Assembly: GCA_041396965.1 (NCBI GenBank)
Contig: JAWKXN010000001.1
Location: 1,550,001 to 1,614,000, forward strand
Length of the DNA stretch: 64,000 bases
Direction: 5' to 3'
Source: Rickettsiales bacterium
Lineage (GTDB): Bacteria; Pseudomonadota; Alphaproteobacteria; Rickettsiales; SXRF01
Within the stretch, counting starts at the first letter, position 1, and each line of letters opens with the position of its first letter. Below the pieces are notes generated by a model that was not told the origin of the DNA, did not search any database, and saw only the letters and a list, made by a program, of their open reading frames with translations. Below are positions 9,036 to 17,332 of the stretch, piece after piece. The position numbers and the translations under genes were made by a program.

Positions 9036-9365
9036 ATGAAAACTTATTATATTTACATGCTAACAAACTGGAATAATAAAGTGCTGTATATTGGTGTGAC
9101 TAATAATCTAGAGCGCAGGATATACGAACATAAACAAAAACTTGTTAAAGGCTTCACTACAAAATACAATCTTACAAAACTTGTCTATATTGAAACTATT
9201 AATGACGTAAATGCCGCTATAACCCGTGAGAAACAATTAAAAAAATGGCGTAGAGAAAAGAAGGATAATTTGGTAGAATCTATAAATCCATCATGGGACG
9301 ATTTATACGCTACAACCAACACGAAGATCTCTCCTTTCGCTACGCTCACTCGAGATGACAGATAA
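9036..9365 (+). CDS. Small GIY-YIG nuclease-fold protein
   Basis: This 109-residue single-domain protein has the motif YIYML (residues 5-9) ... LYIG (17-20), Arg27/Arg28 in NLERRIYEHK and a downstream Glu in TREKQLKKWRREKK, the full catalytic set of the small URI/UPF0213-type family. Relatives are widespread, mobile and poorly understood. The last dozen residues (ISPFATLTRDDR) are encoded by an inverted REP-like unit, so the tail is not ancestral. REP-like repeats lie on both sides, which suggests the gene and repeats moved as a unit. Confidence 0.85.
   Translation: MKTYYIYMLTNWNNKVLYIGVTNNLERRIYEHKQKLVKGFTTKYNLTKLVYIETINDVNAAITREKQLKKWRREKKDNLVESINPSWDDLYATTNTKISPFATLTRDDR
9325..9360 (-). 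repeat. REP-like repeat, inverted copy within the GIY-YIG 3' end
   Basis: On the minus strand this 36-base stretch begins TGTCATCTCGAGTGAGCG and ends GAGAGATCT. It is the inverted relative of the copies at 8983 and 9367. Together with the copy at 9367 it can form a stem. Confidence 0.7.
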
Positions 9366-9366
9366 T

Positions 9367-9396
9367 TGTCATTCCAAACACAGTGAGGAATCTTTA
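9367..9396 (+). repeat. REP-like repeat, copy B, after the GIY-YIG gene
   Basis: This is a thirty-base direct copy of the unit at 8983-9012 with one difference (CCAAAC for CCGAAC). It starts one base after the GIY-YIG stop codon. Confidence 0.8.
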
Positions 9397-9434
9397 TAAA
9401 TATTATTTTGCTTACAATCTACGACAGAAAAATT

Positions 9435-10388
9435 ATGAAACGCAAACCATGGGAAGAATTTACCGGCAAAACCTCGCAAACATTTGTGCGTGAGCTTATT
9501 CCTTCAGCCATAACTATTACGCAAGACCAATTGGTAGACATGAAAATACATGAGAGTCCCGCTCTTAATGTTTGCGTTGCCTACGCGCAGGAGGAACTTA
9601 TATATGACGATAGAAACCGGACCATCAGGGTAGATAAAGAAACCTATGCCAAAGCTTCCCGCCACCAGCGTATAAACAAATTCGGACTAGCCTACCCAAA
9701 AAATTACAAATTATACCTACATAAAACACTAGCTGAAATCGTAATTTCCGCCGCTGATTACCTTTATAAAACTTATGGCTGGCAGACTATTTTATACGAT
9801 GGATTACGCACAGTTGATGGCGCGTTTAGAATTTACAATCTCGCCAGTGATGAGGATCTGGCAAGTGGCATACTCGCCATGCCCGCCGAAAGCGCCCATA
9901 ACAAAGCGATGGCGATAGATAGTATGATGATAGACAGCGACGGACGTGAAATAGATATGGGTGGACATTTTGACCATTTAGATATGTCCACCAACATGCG
10001 TTACTATAATGGTAATAAAATCTCTGAAACAGCAAAAAGAAACCGTATTATTCGTGAAGCTGCCTTCCTACGGGCGGCTTTTGGCAACGGACTGCTTATC
10101 GCCCCGCTACGTAATGAGTTCTGGGATGACAGACTACCAGAAAATAGGGAAGATTTATGGAGAGTGCTAGATAGCGCCGCCCGTTGTGTCGGCTTGGAAT
10201 ATACAGCAAAAAATAAAGAAAACTGGATTTATACTTATTTCCTAGAAAACTGGCGGAAAATCTTTACCGGACATGAGGAAAAACTACTAGAGATAATCGG
10301 GCATACCACCCCACCACTAGAAGAAAAAATAGAATTCTATCATGGCAACTACAACCCAATTTATGATGAAGCTTTGACGATGAATTGA
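9435..10388 (+). CDS. VanX/DdpX-like D-alanyl-D-alanine dipeptidase family (M15D), altered zinc site
   Basis: From the ATG at 9435 the protein has 317 residues; the TTG at 9408 is unlikely. The M15D pattern is visible: YDGLRT (Arg125), ESAHNKAMAID giving zinc ligands His155 and Asp162, then EIDMGGHFDHLD matching the family's DMGTPFD segment. The third-ligand motif, normally E-x-x-H, reads NEFWDD, so the catalytic Glu is kept but the His is replaced by Asp. VanX relatives cleave D-Ala-D-Ala in the cytoplasm; peptidoglycan recycling is possible here, or an altered substrate. There is no signal peptide. Confidence 0.75.
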   Translation: MKRKPWEEFTGKTSQTFVRELIPSAITITQDQLVDMKIHESPALNVCVAYAQEELIYDDRNRTIRVDKETYAKASRHQRINKFGLAYPKNYKLYLHKTLAEIVISAADYLYKTYGWQTILYDGLRTVDGAFRIYNLASDEDLASGILAMPAESAHNKAMAIDSMMIDSDGREIDMGGHFDHLDMSTNMRYYNGNKISETAKRNRIIREAAFLRAAFGNGLLIAPLRNEFWDDRLPENREDLWRVLDSAARCVGLEYTAKNKENWIYTYFLENWRKIFTGHEEKLLEIIGHTTPPLEEKIEFYHGNYNPIYDEALTMN

Positions 10389-10429
10389 AGAACTGGGGAA
10401 TTGAAGAGATAAAGAAAAACAACTAAAAC

Positions 10430-10822
10430 TCACCCTTTCTGAGTGCCTTTATTTTCTTCCTGTTCTTTTTTCTGTCTACGCCGCAATACCGCGTATCCTG
10501 CACCGCCGCCAACAACAGCACCAAGTACTAAACCTGTAAACATTTTTTTCTGTCTTTTATTGCTCACCTTATCACGATCTAGACCACGATTCCCTTGTAC
10601 TGCAGCTTTCCTTTTTTCCATTTCAAAGTTTACTTCAGCCGGACTCATCTTTTCAACATCTGGCATCCCCATAATTTGCTGCGCCGCCTCTACAGCTACA
10701 GGACGCCCGTAAACAGGAAACCCCTCACCAACTAAACTATCCATACCAATACCTATAAGTTGCCCTCCCGCTGCGCCCGCTATTGTTGCAGCGGCTAACT
10801 TAGCTTTGTCTTCTTTATCCAT
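10430..10822 (-). CDS. Small hypothetical protein with two glycine-rich hydrophobic segments
   Basis: The function is not recognised. The start is taken at the ATG at 10822, four bases after a GGAGGG ribosome site; the upstream in-frame TTG is part of that site. The roughly 130-residue protein has Gly/Ala-rich helices near residues 9-27 (LAAATIAGAAGGQLIGIG) and near 95-111 (GLVLGAVVGGGAGYAVL), then a very basic and acidic tail, so a glycine-zipper membrane protein is plausible. It is convergent with the VanX-like gene. A run of nine G lies 44 bases upstream of the start. Confidence 0.6.
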   Translation of the reverse strand: MDKEDKAKLAAATIAGAAGGQLIGIGMDSLVGEGFPVYGRPVAVEAAQQIMGMPDVEKMSPAEVNFEMEKRKAAVQGNRGLDRDKVSNKRQKKMFTGLVLGAVVGGGAGYAVLRRRQKKEQEENKGTQKG

Positions 10823-10865
10823 AAAACCCTCCAATTAAATCATTGATGAAGGGATCTTAACATAT

Positions 10866-10874
10866 GGGGGGGGG
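10866..10874. repeat. Poly-G tract (nine G) in a promoter region
   Basis: This is an uninterrupted run of nine G in an AT-rich genome, located between the start of the small gene at 10822 and the J-domain gene. Such tracts can vary in length by slippage. Confidence 0.6.
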
Positions 10875-11058
10875 CAGACAAGGCGTTTTTTGTGACAGTT
10901 TTGTTACATACGCATTTCAAACAAAAGTCTCTTGAACGCACTTTTACTGCTGATTATTGACGACAAAATGATAATAATCCGTGTACACTACATGGTATAC
11001 TGTATGGCGGACAGGATATATCCGCAAAGAATTTTGTCTATAATAAACAATAAAAACT

Positions 11059-11619
11059 ATGTCTGATAAAAAACCTCGTCCCAGAAAACGCCAATATTTT
11101 GTTCCGCATATAGAGAGCGGAAAAGCACCTCCATGCGCCATAAGGGGCTGCTCGCAAGCAGGTGAATATAAAGCTCCCAAATCACGCGATAAAATAAATG
11201 AGTATGACTGGTTCTGCCTAGAACATATACGAGAACGTAATAAGATGTGGAATTTTTTCTCTGGTATGAACGAGGATGAAATAGAGGATTTTATCAAAGA
11301 TTCCGTAACCGGTCATCGCCCAACTTGGAACAGGGAAACTTTAACCAATGACAAAGAAAAATTACTCAAAGATAAATTATATGAGTTTCTCTATAATAAA
11401 AAACCATCAACTCCTCAGCCGAAAATACCAACGAAAAAACGTAAAGCTCTGGATATTATGGAACTTAACCACCCATACACATTAAAACAACTAAAAGCCT
11501 CATACAAAACTCTAGTAAAAAAATATCATCCTGATAAAAATAGCGGCGATAAACTATCAGAGGAAAAATTTAAGAAAATTACCGTCGCTTATCAGTATTT
11601 ACTAAAAGAGATAAAATAA
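11059..11619 (+). CDS. J-domain protein (DnaJ-like, C-terminal J domain)
   Basis: The 186-residue protein ends with a complete J domain (about residues 134-186) that contains the HPD tripeptide in KKYHPDKNSGDK and the helix III/IV pattern EEKFKKITVAYQYL. J domains stimulate Hsp70 ATPase activity. The N-terminal half has paired cysteines (PPCAIRGC and WFCLEH) that may bind metal, the layout usual for an alphaproteobacterial 'DnaJ domain' family of unassigned role. Its stop shares a base with the next start (TAATG). Confidence 0.85.
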   Translation: MSDKKPRPRKRQYFVPHIESGKAPPCAIRGCSQAGEYKAPKSRDKINEYDWFCLEHIRERNKMWNFFSGMNEDEIEDFIKDSVTGHRPTWNRETLTNDKEKLLKDKLYEFLYNKKPSTPQPKIPTKKRKALDIMELNHPYTLKQLKASYKTLVKKYHPDKNSGDKLSEEKFKKITVAYQYLLKEIK

Positions 11620-12497
11620 TGAAAAACGGATTTACATTAATTGAGCTGTCTGTAGTACTAATCATTATAGGCTTAATAGTAAGCGGAGTGTTATTAGGAA
11701 ATTACCTTATAGAAGCATCAAAAGTCAGTGCTCAAATATCACAAATTACCAAATATAATTTGGCGGTTAGAGCTTTTCAAAGTAAGTATAATTGCCTTCC
11801 CGGTGACTGTAAAAACGCACAGAATTTTGGCTTTAAGCCAAGAGGTATAAAAAGAGGACAAGGAGATGGTAATTCTTTCATAGACGGCTATATAACATTC
11901 CCACCTGGAAGAGGACCTGGCAATGCCTCTGGATGTTGCCAGCTAGATGTCGCTGAGCTAGCGCTATTTTGGACAGATTTAAGTATGGCACAGTTAATAG
12001 ATGGAAACTTTAATACCGCAAGCGCCACTGTAGCGACTACAGGAGTCTCATCAGCAAATTTAATAAAATATATGCCAAAGGCAAAACTTGGAAATGAGAA
12101 TTACATATATGTTATAGGAGGAGGTTATCAAAGCCTAGCTTTGTCAAATATATTCGGAGATAATAATCACTACTTTGGGATACAACAAATGAATTCTATC
12201 AACCAATATGGATGGCCTCTATCTAACATTAATATTAAGGTTATAACCGCGTATAATATAGATAAAAAAATAGATGATGGTTTTCCACAATCTGGCGGTG
12301 TTATGACCTTAATGAATGAGTTCAGTAGAATGTGGGCAGGAAATTCTACTATGGGTGGTCCATTTACGACAGCTACTCCTTCTAGTAATACTAGCTGTTT
12401 TGACAATGGCAACGTAAATGGTGAAAAACAACGATATTCTCTTTCTGTAAATGATGGAAACAATAGTAGCTGTGCTTTATTGATCAAATTCCAATAG
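11619..12497 (+). CDS. Prepilin-like protein 1 (type IV pilin/pseudopilin leader)
   Basis: The start MKNGFTLIELSVVLIIIGLIVSG is a classic prepilin leader: cleavage after Gly4 by a prepilin peptidase, methylated Phe and Glu at +5 of the mature protein. The remaining soluble domain of about 260 residues contains the segment KYNCLPGDCKNA, which recurs in the two other prepilins here (KYNALPGD). Paired cysteines (CCQ, SCFDN, SSCALL) may form disulfides. It is probably a minor pilin or pseudopilin; no assembly ATPase is in the window. It overlaps the J-domain gene by one base. Confidence 0.85.
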   Translation: MKNGFTLIELSVVLIIIGLIVSGVLLGNYLIEASKVSAQISQITKYNLAVRAFQSKYNCLPGDCKNAQNFGFKPRGIKRGQGDGNSFIDGYITFPPGRGPGNASGCCQLDVAELALFWTDLSMAQLIDGNFNTASATVATTGVSSANLIKYMPKAKLGNENYIYVIGGGYQSLALSNIFGDNNHYFGIQQMNSINQYGWPLSNINIKVITAYNIDKKIDDGFPQSGGVMTLMNEFSRMWAGNSTMGGPFTTATPSSNTSCFDNGNVNGEKQRYSLSVNDGNNSSCALLIKFQ

Positions 12498-12500
12498 CCT

Positions 12501-13262
12501 TCACTTCCTAAGCACACCAACCACTTCATCGCGCAAATATATCGCCATTTCCTTACGATCCTCAAACTGACTAAGAGTAACCGGCGGCAAAAAACTTACA
12601 CTAACATCTATCCTATTCATCTTAAATAATTGCCAAATATGAGGGAAAAGATACATATCACCATACCAAGCTATTTTTGGCCATTGAGAGCTGTCTATAG
12701 GTAAGCCACCAATCGTATCATAACTTATAACCGCTGGTTGAATAAATATATCACTATCCGCTAGTTTTTCCTCAGCTATACTAAAAAGACTAGACTTAAA
12801 AGGCAGAACATACCGACCATTTCCAGTAGTCCCTTCTGGAAAAAGCGAAAGCACATCTCCCCTTTCTAAAGTATCACGCATTTTTTGACGCGCGTCTTTT
12901 ATGCCGCAAGCGGTACGCTCAATAAAAATACATCCGAGCATACGGCAAAAACTAGATATAACCGGCCATTTAGCCATATCACTTTTTGGGGTAAAACATA
13001 TTGGCACTTCACTACCAAGCACTGTTATATCAAGATAAGAAATATGGTTGGAAACAATCAATAATGGTCTGTTGTGACTAACCTCACCATTCACACTTAC
13101 CCGCACACCCGCTATCCGGTTTATACCTGAAAATATAACTTTTGAAAAACCATTAATCCATTTCTTCCTACGTGTTCTGGAAATAATAAAAAGCAATACT
13201 ATGGAAAAAAATGTCCACAGCATAAGTAATACAAACTTAAAAATAGCCTTAAAAAAATTCAA
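12501..13262 (-). CDS. 1-acyl-glycerol-3-phosphate / lyso-ornithine lipid acyltransferase (PlsC family)
   Basis: The 253-residue protein has an N-terminal membrane segment (about residues 8-28). It carries PlsC motif I, NHISYLD, with His73 and Asp78, and motif III, FPEGTTGNG. It overlaps the upstream OlsB-like gene by four bases, the arrangement of olsB-olsA pairs. The second acylation step of ornithine lipid (OlsA) is therefore the likely role, although a general PlsC function cannot be excluded. It ends three bases from the convergent prepilin gene. Confidence 0.85.
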   Translation of the reverse strand: MNFFKAIFKFVLLMLWTFFSIVLLFIISRTRRKKWINGFSKVIFSGINRIAGVRVSVNGEVSHNRPLLIVSNHISYLDITVLGSEVPICFTPKSDMAKWPVISSFCRMLGCIFIERTACGIKDARQKMRDTLERGDVLSLFPEGTTGNGRYVLPFKSSLFSIAEEKLADSDIFIQPAVISYDTIGGLPIDSSQWPKIAWYGDMYLFPHIWQLFKMNRIDVSVSFLPPVTLSQFEDRKEMAIYLRDEVVGVLRK

Positions 13263-14068
13263 ACCGCTTCCCTACTCCCATATCTTGTAGCGTATTTCTC
13301 GGTTATCAAATCGGTTTTAACAACAATACTAACATCAACAGTATTATATTCTATATCAACAACCGCCCCATCACCAATAGAACCACTAAGTCTTAGGTAA
13401 CCTTTTATCAAAGGTGGAAGACTGGAAAAAGCCTCTTTTTCATCAACCATTTCTTTTGGCATCAAATTCATATCAACATAACGGCTTTCAAGCGCGCGTG
13501 GACACATCTCCTTTGGTGTTAGGTGATAATGATAAAGATAGGAAAGCGCCATAGCGTGCTCTTTAGGATCAACACCGTGAAAACTAGCGCAGCCAAACAT
13601 GAATTTTACTTGAAACTTAACCACATAAGCTCCAATTCCTCTCCATAATAACTGCATAACCGCCCGATTACGGAAATCAGCATGCACACAAGAACGTCCA
13701 ACCTCTAATATCTCACCATCATAACTTTTAATTAAATTTATATCAAACTCGCCATCCGTATAAAATCTACCGATTTTTTTCATCTGTTGCCTACGCAAAA
13801 GACGGTATGTCCCCACAACACGGTACCCTCCATCTTCCTGATGCTCAGCGACTAAAAGATGATCACATACATCATCAAACTCATCCTGATCCATCTGGGT
13901 TTTAGCTATAATATCACTAGCTTTTGCTCCCATCTCCTCAAAAAATACCTGATAACGCAGAACTTTTGACGCTTCAATATCCTCTGGTTTTGAGGCAACA
14001 AAAACCTCAAGGTTACCAGCGATAATCCTATCCATATCGTATAATGGCTCTATTTTTCCAACAGACAT
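13259..14068 (-). CDS. olsB: L-ornithine N-alpha-acyltransferase-like protein (OlsB, GNAT fold)
   Basis: OlsB moves a 3-hydroxyacyl chain from acyl carrier protein onto ornithine. The 269-residue protein shows the family run LRYQVFFEEMGA, DHLLVAEH, VGTYRLLRR, ILEVGRSCVHADFRNRAVMQLLWRGI and MFGCASFHG. It is directly followed by the PlsC-family gene with a four-base overlap and preceded by fur at 24 bases. Ornithine lipids replace phospholipids in many alphaproteobacteria under phosphate or acid stress. Confidence 0.87.
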   Translation of the reverse strand: MSVGKIEPLYDMDRIIAGNLEVFVASKPEDIEASKVLRYQVFFEEMGAKASDIIAKTQMDQDEFDDVCDHLLVAEHQEDGGYRVVGTYRLLRRQQMKKIGRFYTDGEFDINLIKSYDGEILEVGRSCVHADFRNRAVMQLLWRGIGAYVVKFQVKFMFGCASFHGVDPKEHAMALSYLYHYHLTPKEMCPRALESRYVDMNLMPKEMVDEKEAFSSLPPLIKGYLRLSGSIGDGAVVDIEYNTVDVSIVVKTDLITEKYATRYGSREAV

Positions 14069-14091
14069 CTGTTAATTATAACTTTCTATTC

Positions 14092-14508
14092 TTATGATTT
14101 TTTATCATCAATAGGTATACCATAAAGCTCTAACCTATGGTCAACCAGCCTGTAGCCAAGCTCTTTAGCTATTTCTTTTTGCAAAATCTCTATTTTCTCA
14201 TTAGTAAACTCAACTACATCACCAGTTTTAAGATCTATCAAATGATCATGATGATCAACATCGGCTGGCTCATAACGTGCTCTCCCATCGCCAAAATCAT
14301 GGCGCTGAGTAATACCAGCCTCCTCAAAAAGTTTAACTGTTCTATAAACAGTGGCTATACTAATATTAGGGTCTATTTCTATAGCTCTTTGATACAACAT
14401 ATCAACATCGGGGTGGTCATCAGATTCAGAAATAACCTTAGCGACAACACGGCGTTGCCCCGTCATCTTCAAACCTTTTTCTATACACTTTTCTTCTATA
14501 TCCGACAC
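14092..14508 (-). CDS. fur: Fur family transcriptional regulator
   Basis: The 138-residue protein has the Fur DNA-binding helix SIATVYRTVKLFEEAG and the metal-site segment YEPADVDHHDHLIDLKTGDVVEF. The C-terminal CxxC zinc pairs of enterobacterial Fur are absent, as in alphaproteobacterial Fur/Mur proteins. It probably senses iron or manganese; Irr is less likely because there is no haem-regulatory Cys-Pro near the N-terminus. It leads an operon with olsB and the PlsC-type gene. The zinc regulator is a separate gene at 46989. Confidence 0.88.
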   Translation of the reverse strand: MSDIEEKCIEKGLKMTGQRRVVAKVISESDDHPDVDMLYQRAIEIDPNISIATVYRTVKLFEEAGITQRHDFGDGRARYEPADVDHHDHLIDLKTGDVVEFTNEKIEILQKEIAKELGYRLVDHRLELYGIPIDDKKS

Positions 14509-14658
14509 AGAAACAAACTATTAATCATTAATACATAAAAATTAATGTAACAACATTCTCATGGAATCTACACATAAACTATAAACAACGCAAGACTTGC
14601 CACAAGGATAAAATGATTTATACTTTCAATCAATAATTTAACTTCTATAGGAATGACA

Positions 14659-15468
14659 ATGTCTCGCGAAAAAATAGTGTGCAAAAACAACGGATTTTCA
14701 TTAATCGAGTTAGCGATAGTTATAGTAATAATAGCATTACTAATAAGTGGAATAATAGCCAGCCAATCATTGATAAAATCCGCTGAAATCAAGGAAGTCA
14801 TTAGTGAGTATGACCGTTATATTAAATCAATAAAAGAATTTCAGGATAAATATAACGCTCTACCAGGTGATATGAGTAACGCTGAGACAATATGGGGTTC
14901 TGATGCTTCATGTCCTAACACTACAGAAAATACCACTCCTAAAACAGCTACCTGCAATGGTGATGGTAATGGTCGCATCGGAAGTAGCGCTACTGATGGT
15001 ACTTTAAGTGTCCAAACCGAATGGTTCAGAGCATGGCAACAACTAGCTAACTCTGGTTTTATAGAAGGCAGATTTACCGGCGTAAAGGAATCAGCGACTG
15101 ACGGCGACGCAGGAATTGGTATTAATGTTCCAAAATCAAAATTATCTATAGGAGCTGGATGGACTATATATTACTACCTTCTTACAACGACCGACACCAA
15201 TTTATGGGGAGATAATTATGGTCATGTCATGGCTTTTGGCGGTGACACCACTTCTGTGACCAACTTACCAGTAATATCAGCTAATGATGCTCTATTAATT
15301 GATCAAAAAATTGATGATGGCACACCAGGAGGTGGCACTATTCGCGCCCGCCGCACAGCGTCTGAAGCAAATTGTACAGCGAACGATACCTCACAAAGCG
15401 CCGCCACCTATAATTCTGGTACTGTCTTTGAAAGAGCCTGTTCATTATTATTTATATTAGGATTTTAA
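14659..15468 (+). CDS. Prepilin-like protein 2
   Basis: The start at 14659 lies six bases after an AGGA ribosome site; the ATG at 14653 is too close to it. The leader MSREKIVCKNNGFSLIELAIVIVIIALLISG is a prepilin N-terminus, with cleavage predicted before Phe in NNG/FSLIE. The soluble part contains KYNALPGDMSNA, LIDQKIDDGTPGGG and terminal cysteines. The repeated IDxKIDDGxPxxG segment is shared with the prepilins at 11619 and 15470, so the three are paralogues. It is followed one base later by prepilin 3. Confidence 0.85.
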   Translation: MSREKIVCKNNGFSLIELAIVIVIIALLISGIIASQSLIKSAEIKEVISEYDRYIKSIKEFQDKYNALPGDMSNAETIWGSDASCPNTTENTTPKTATCNGDGNGRIGSSATDGTLSVQTEWFRAWQQLANSGFIEGRFTGVKESATDGDAGIGINVPKSKLSIGAGWTIYYYLLTTTDTNLWGDNYGHVMAFGGDTTSVTNLPVISANDALLIDQKIDDGTPGGGTIRARRTASEANCTANDTSQSAATYNSGTVFERACSLLFILGF

Positions 15469-15469
15469 C

Positions 15470-16234
15470 ATGAAAGCCTTAAAATTTAATAGATATAAAA
15501 AACACGGCTTTACCTTACTGGAAATGTCCGTAGCAATTATAATAGTAGGATTTATAATAGCCGGAATAGTAATAGGAGGCAGCATTATACGTAATTCACA
15601 AATAAAATCGGCTATTTCAGAATTCACTTTCTATAAACAGACGATAAATAATTTTCGTGATAAATACAATGCGCTACCTGGTGATTTTGCTGCCGCCTCT
15701 ACTGTTTGGAGTGGATTTACAAATGGTGATGGTAATGGTCTTATCACAACTAACATAACCGATACTAGGATTGATGAACAATTCCTAGCATGGCAACAAT
15801 TAAGAGCGGCCGATATGATTAAAGGCAACTATACGGGAGTCGCCGGTTCTGGTGGAAGCCGTGATAGAATAGTTGATGAAAACATACCAAAATCGGAACT
15901 TGATGATGCCGGATGGGGTTTAATAAGCGTAACCTTAACTGATATAGCCGGTGGTTATACAGCAATACCTTATACCGCTCCTGACCAAGCGCCAAACCAC
16001 GTTTTATGGTTAGGAGGCAATTCTATAAGTGGTACCGCTGATAGCCAAACCCCTGTATTATCAACATCTGAGGCTTTTTCTATTGATGAGAAAATTGACA
16101 ACGGTCTACCTGGTAGCGGCAAAGTAATAGCCCAAGCAAATGGTGGAAGCGGCACTTGTTCCGTAGATGCCGATAATTATGATACAGCTTCAGAAAGCAA
16201 GCTATGCTCTTTAGTGTTCAAGACAGGATTCTGA
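15470..16234 (+). CDS. Prepilin-like protein 3
   Basis: The 254-residue paralogue has the leader KHGFTLLEMSVAIIIVGFIIAGIVIGG; Met replaces the usual residue after the conserved Glu. The segments KYNALPGDFAAA, NGDGNGLI and IDEKIDNGLPGSGK parallel those of its neighbours. Two cysteines near the C-terminus (GTCSVD and KLCSLVF) could form the pilin D-loop disulfide. It starts one base after the stop of prepilin 2, so the two are surely cotranscribed. Confidence 0.85.
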   Translation: MKALKFNRYKKHGFTLLEMSVAIIIVGFIIAGIVIGGSIIRNSQIKSAISEFTFYKQTINNFRDKYNALPGDFAAASTVWSGFTNGDGNGLITTNITDTRIDEQFLAWQQLRAADMIKGNYTGVAGSGGSRDRIVDENIPKSELDDAGWGLISVTLTDIAGGYTAIPYTAPDQAPNHVLWLGGNSISGTADSQTPVLSTSEAFSIDEKIDNGLPGSGKVIAQANGGSGTCSVDADNYDTASESKLCSLVFKTGF

Positions 16235-16268
16235 TTATATACCAATACAAGAGATTAAAAGCTCAGAA

Positions 16269-16303
16269 AAAATAAAGCGTTTCGCCAGCATAGTAGAAAA
16301 AAA
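16269..16303 (+). repeat. 35-bp direct repeat, left copy
   Basis: This unit, beginning AAAATAAAGCGTTTCGCCAG, occurs again without a mismatch at 17155-17189. It lies directly beside the recR stop codon. The two copies flank recR. Confidence 0.85.
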
Positions 16304-16304
16304 G

Positions 16305-16910
16305 CTAAAAGGGTAGTCTGGCTTTAAGCGCCGCGCCCAACGTCCCATCATCCAAATAGTCAAGCTCACCACCCATTGGTATACCTTGCGCAAGACGTGA
16401 TATATTAACTCCGCTATCACTTAACAATGATGTTATATAATGAGCGGTCGTCTGTCCCTCCATAGTAGCGTTGGTAGCGAGAATAATCTCTGTTACCTCA
16501 TCACTAGAGGCTCTGGCAAGGAGCGTATCCATATTAAGCTGGGCTGGCCCTCTATCGTCAATCGCCGATAAAGTCCCACCAAGCACATGATATTTTCCAC
16601 GATAAAGATTACACCTTTCTATTGCCCATAAATCCGCCAAATCCTCCACCACACAAATAGTGGAATTATCTCTCTTCTCATCACCGCATATATTACATGG
16701 ATCTTTAGTATCAAAATTCCCGCATATATCACAGGTTTTTATATTCTCAAGCGCCCTGCCCATCACGCTATAAAGCGGGGTCATAATTTTATTACGATTG
16801 CGGATTAAATGCAGAACCAAACGTCTCGCTGAACGTGGCCCAAGACCCGGCAATTTAGAAAAAAGCCTTATTAACTCATCAATATCAGAAGGCGAATCAA
16901 TGTTTAACAT
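16305..16910 (-). CDS. recR: Recombination mediator protein RecR
   Basis: RecR, with RecO and RecF, loads RecA at gapped DNA. The 201-residue protein has the N-terminal helix-hairpin-helix FSKLPGLGPRSARRLVLHLI, the four-cysteine zinc finger CDICGNFDTKDPCNICG and a Toprim domain (CVVEDLADLWAIE ... ILATNATMEGQTTAHYI). The C-terminal RLAQGIPMGGELDYLDDGTL is characteristic. It is the last gene of the dnaX-ybaB-recR series and is flanked by a 35-bp direct repeat. Confidence 0.97.
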   Translation of the reverse strand: MLNIDSPSDIDELIRLFSKLPGLGPRSARRLVLHLIRNRNKIMTPLYSVMGRALENIKTCDICGNFDTKDPCNICGDEKRDNSTICVVEDLADLWAIERCNLYRGKYHVLGGTLSAIDDRGPAQLNMDTLLARASSDEVTEIILATNATMEGQTTAHYITSLLSDSGVNISRLAQGIPMGGELDYLDDGTLGAALKARLPF

Positions 16911-17332
16911 AACAATACGTATCCCTATTTATACCGACTATCTATAGGGTACCAGAAGCAAGTAAGTCAAGAATTTGCCACCAAATATAATCCTATCATA
17001 TTGCAAACAAACCAGACCCCGCAATAAATGCGGGGTTACTTTGCCAGAATAAATAACAAACAAAATATTTTTCGCTAGGCTGTGCGAACAAGCGAAATTT
17101 TATGAGTGTTTTTACCGCAGCGTAGCTATTCTACGTGAGGATAAAAATATGAGGAAAATAAAGCGTTTCGCCAGCATAGTAGAAAAAAACCTAGATAATG
17201 CGTAAAATTCGCTAGAACGTAGCGAGAACAGTATACTACAAGAACCGCAGCGCAGTGTATTGAAATACATGAGCAGCGGAAGCGCGGTAATATGCTGTTT
17301 GCAGCAAGCTATAGTAGAATTTAGTGCGCTAT
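16911..17332. other. Repeat-rich gap between ybaB and recR, no gene seen
   Basis: The 422 bases contain a strong hairpin (17014-17034, CCCGC/GCGGG arms). They also hold two diverged copies of a small palindromic unit starting ACCGCAGCG, at 17115 and 17234, each with an internal stem (CGTAG/CTACG; TGTATT/AATACA). The right copy of the 35-bp direct repeat is at 17155-17189. No credible reading frame is present. The layout fits dispersed intergenic palindromes stacked in an operon gap. Confidence 0.6.
17155..17189 (+). repeat. 35-bp direct repeat, right copy
   Basis: Identical to 16269-16303 over 35 bases, 886 bases apart. The copy sits between two palindromic units in the ybaB-recR gap. Confidence 0.85.

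Noticed and set aside
14092..14508. Assignment of the Fur gene as Irr or Zur
   Set aside because: It lacks the CxxC pairs of Zur and shows no haem-binding motif of Irr; a Fur/Mur-like call is safer, and a true Zur exists at 46989.
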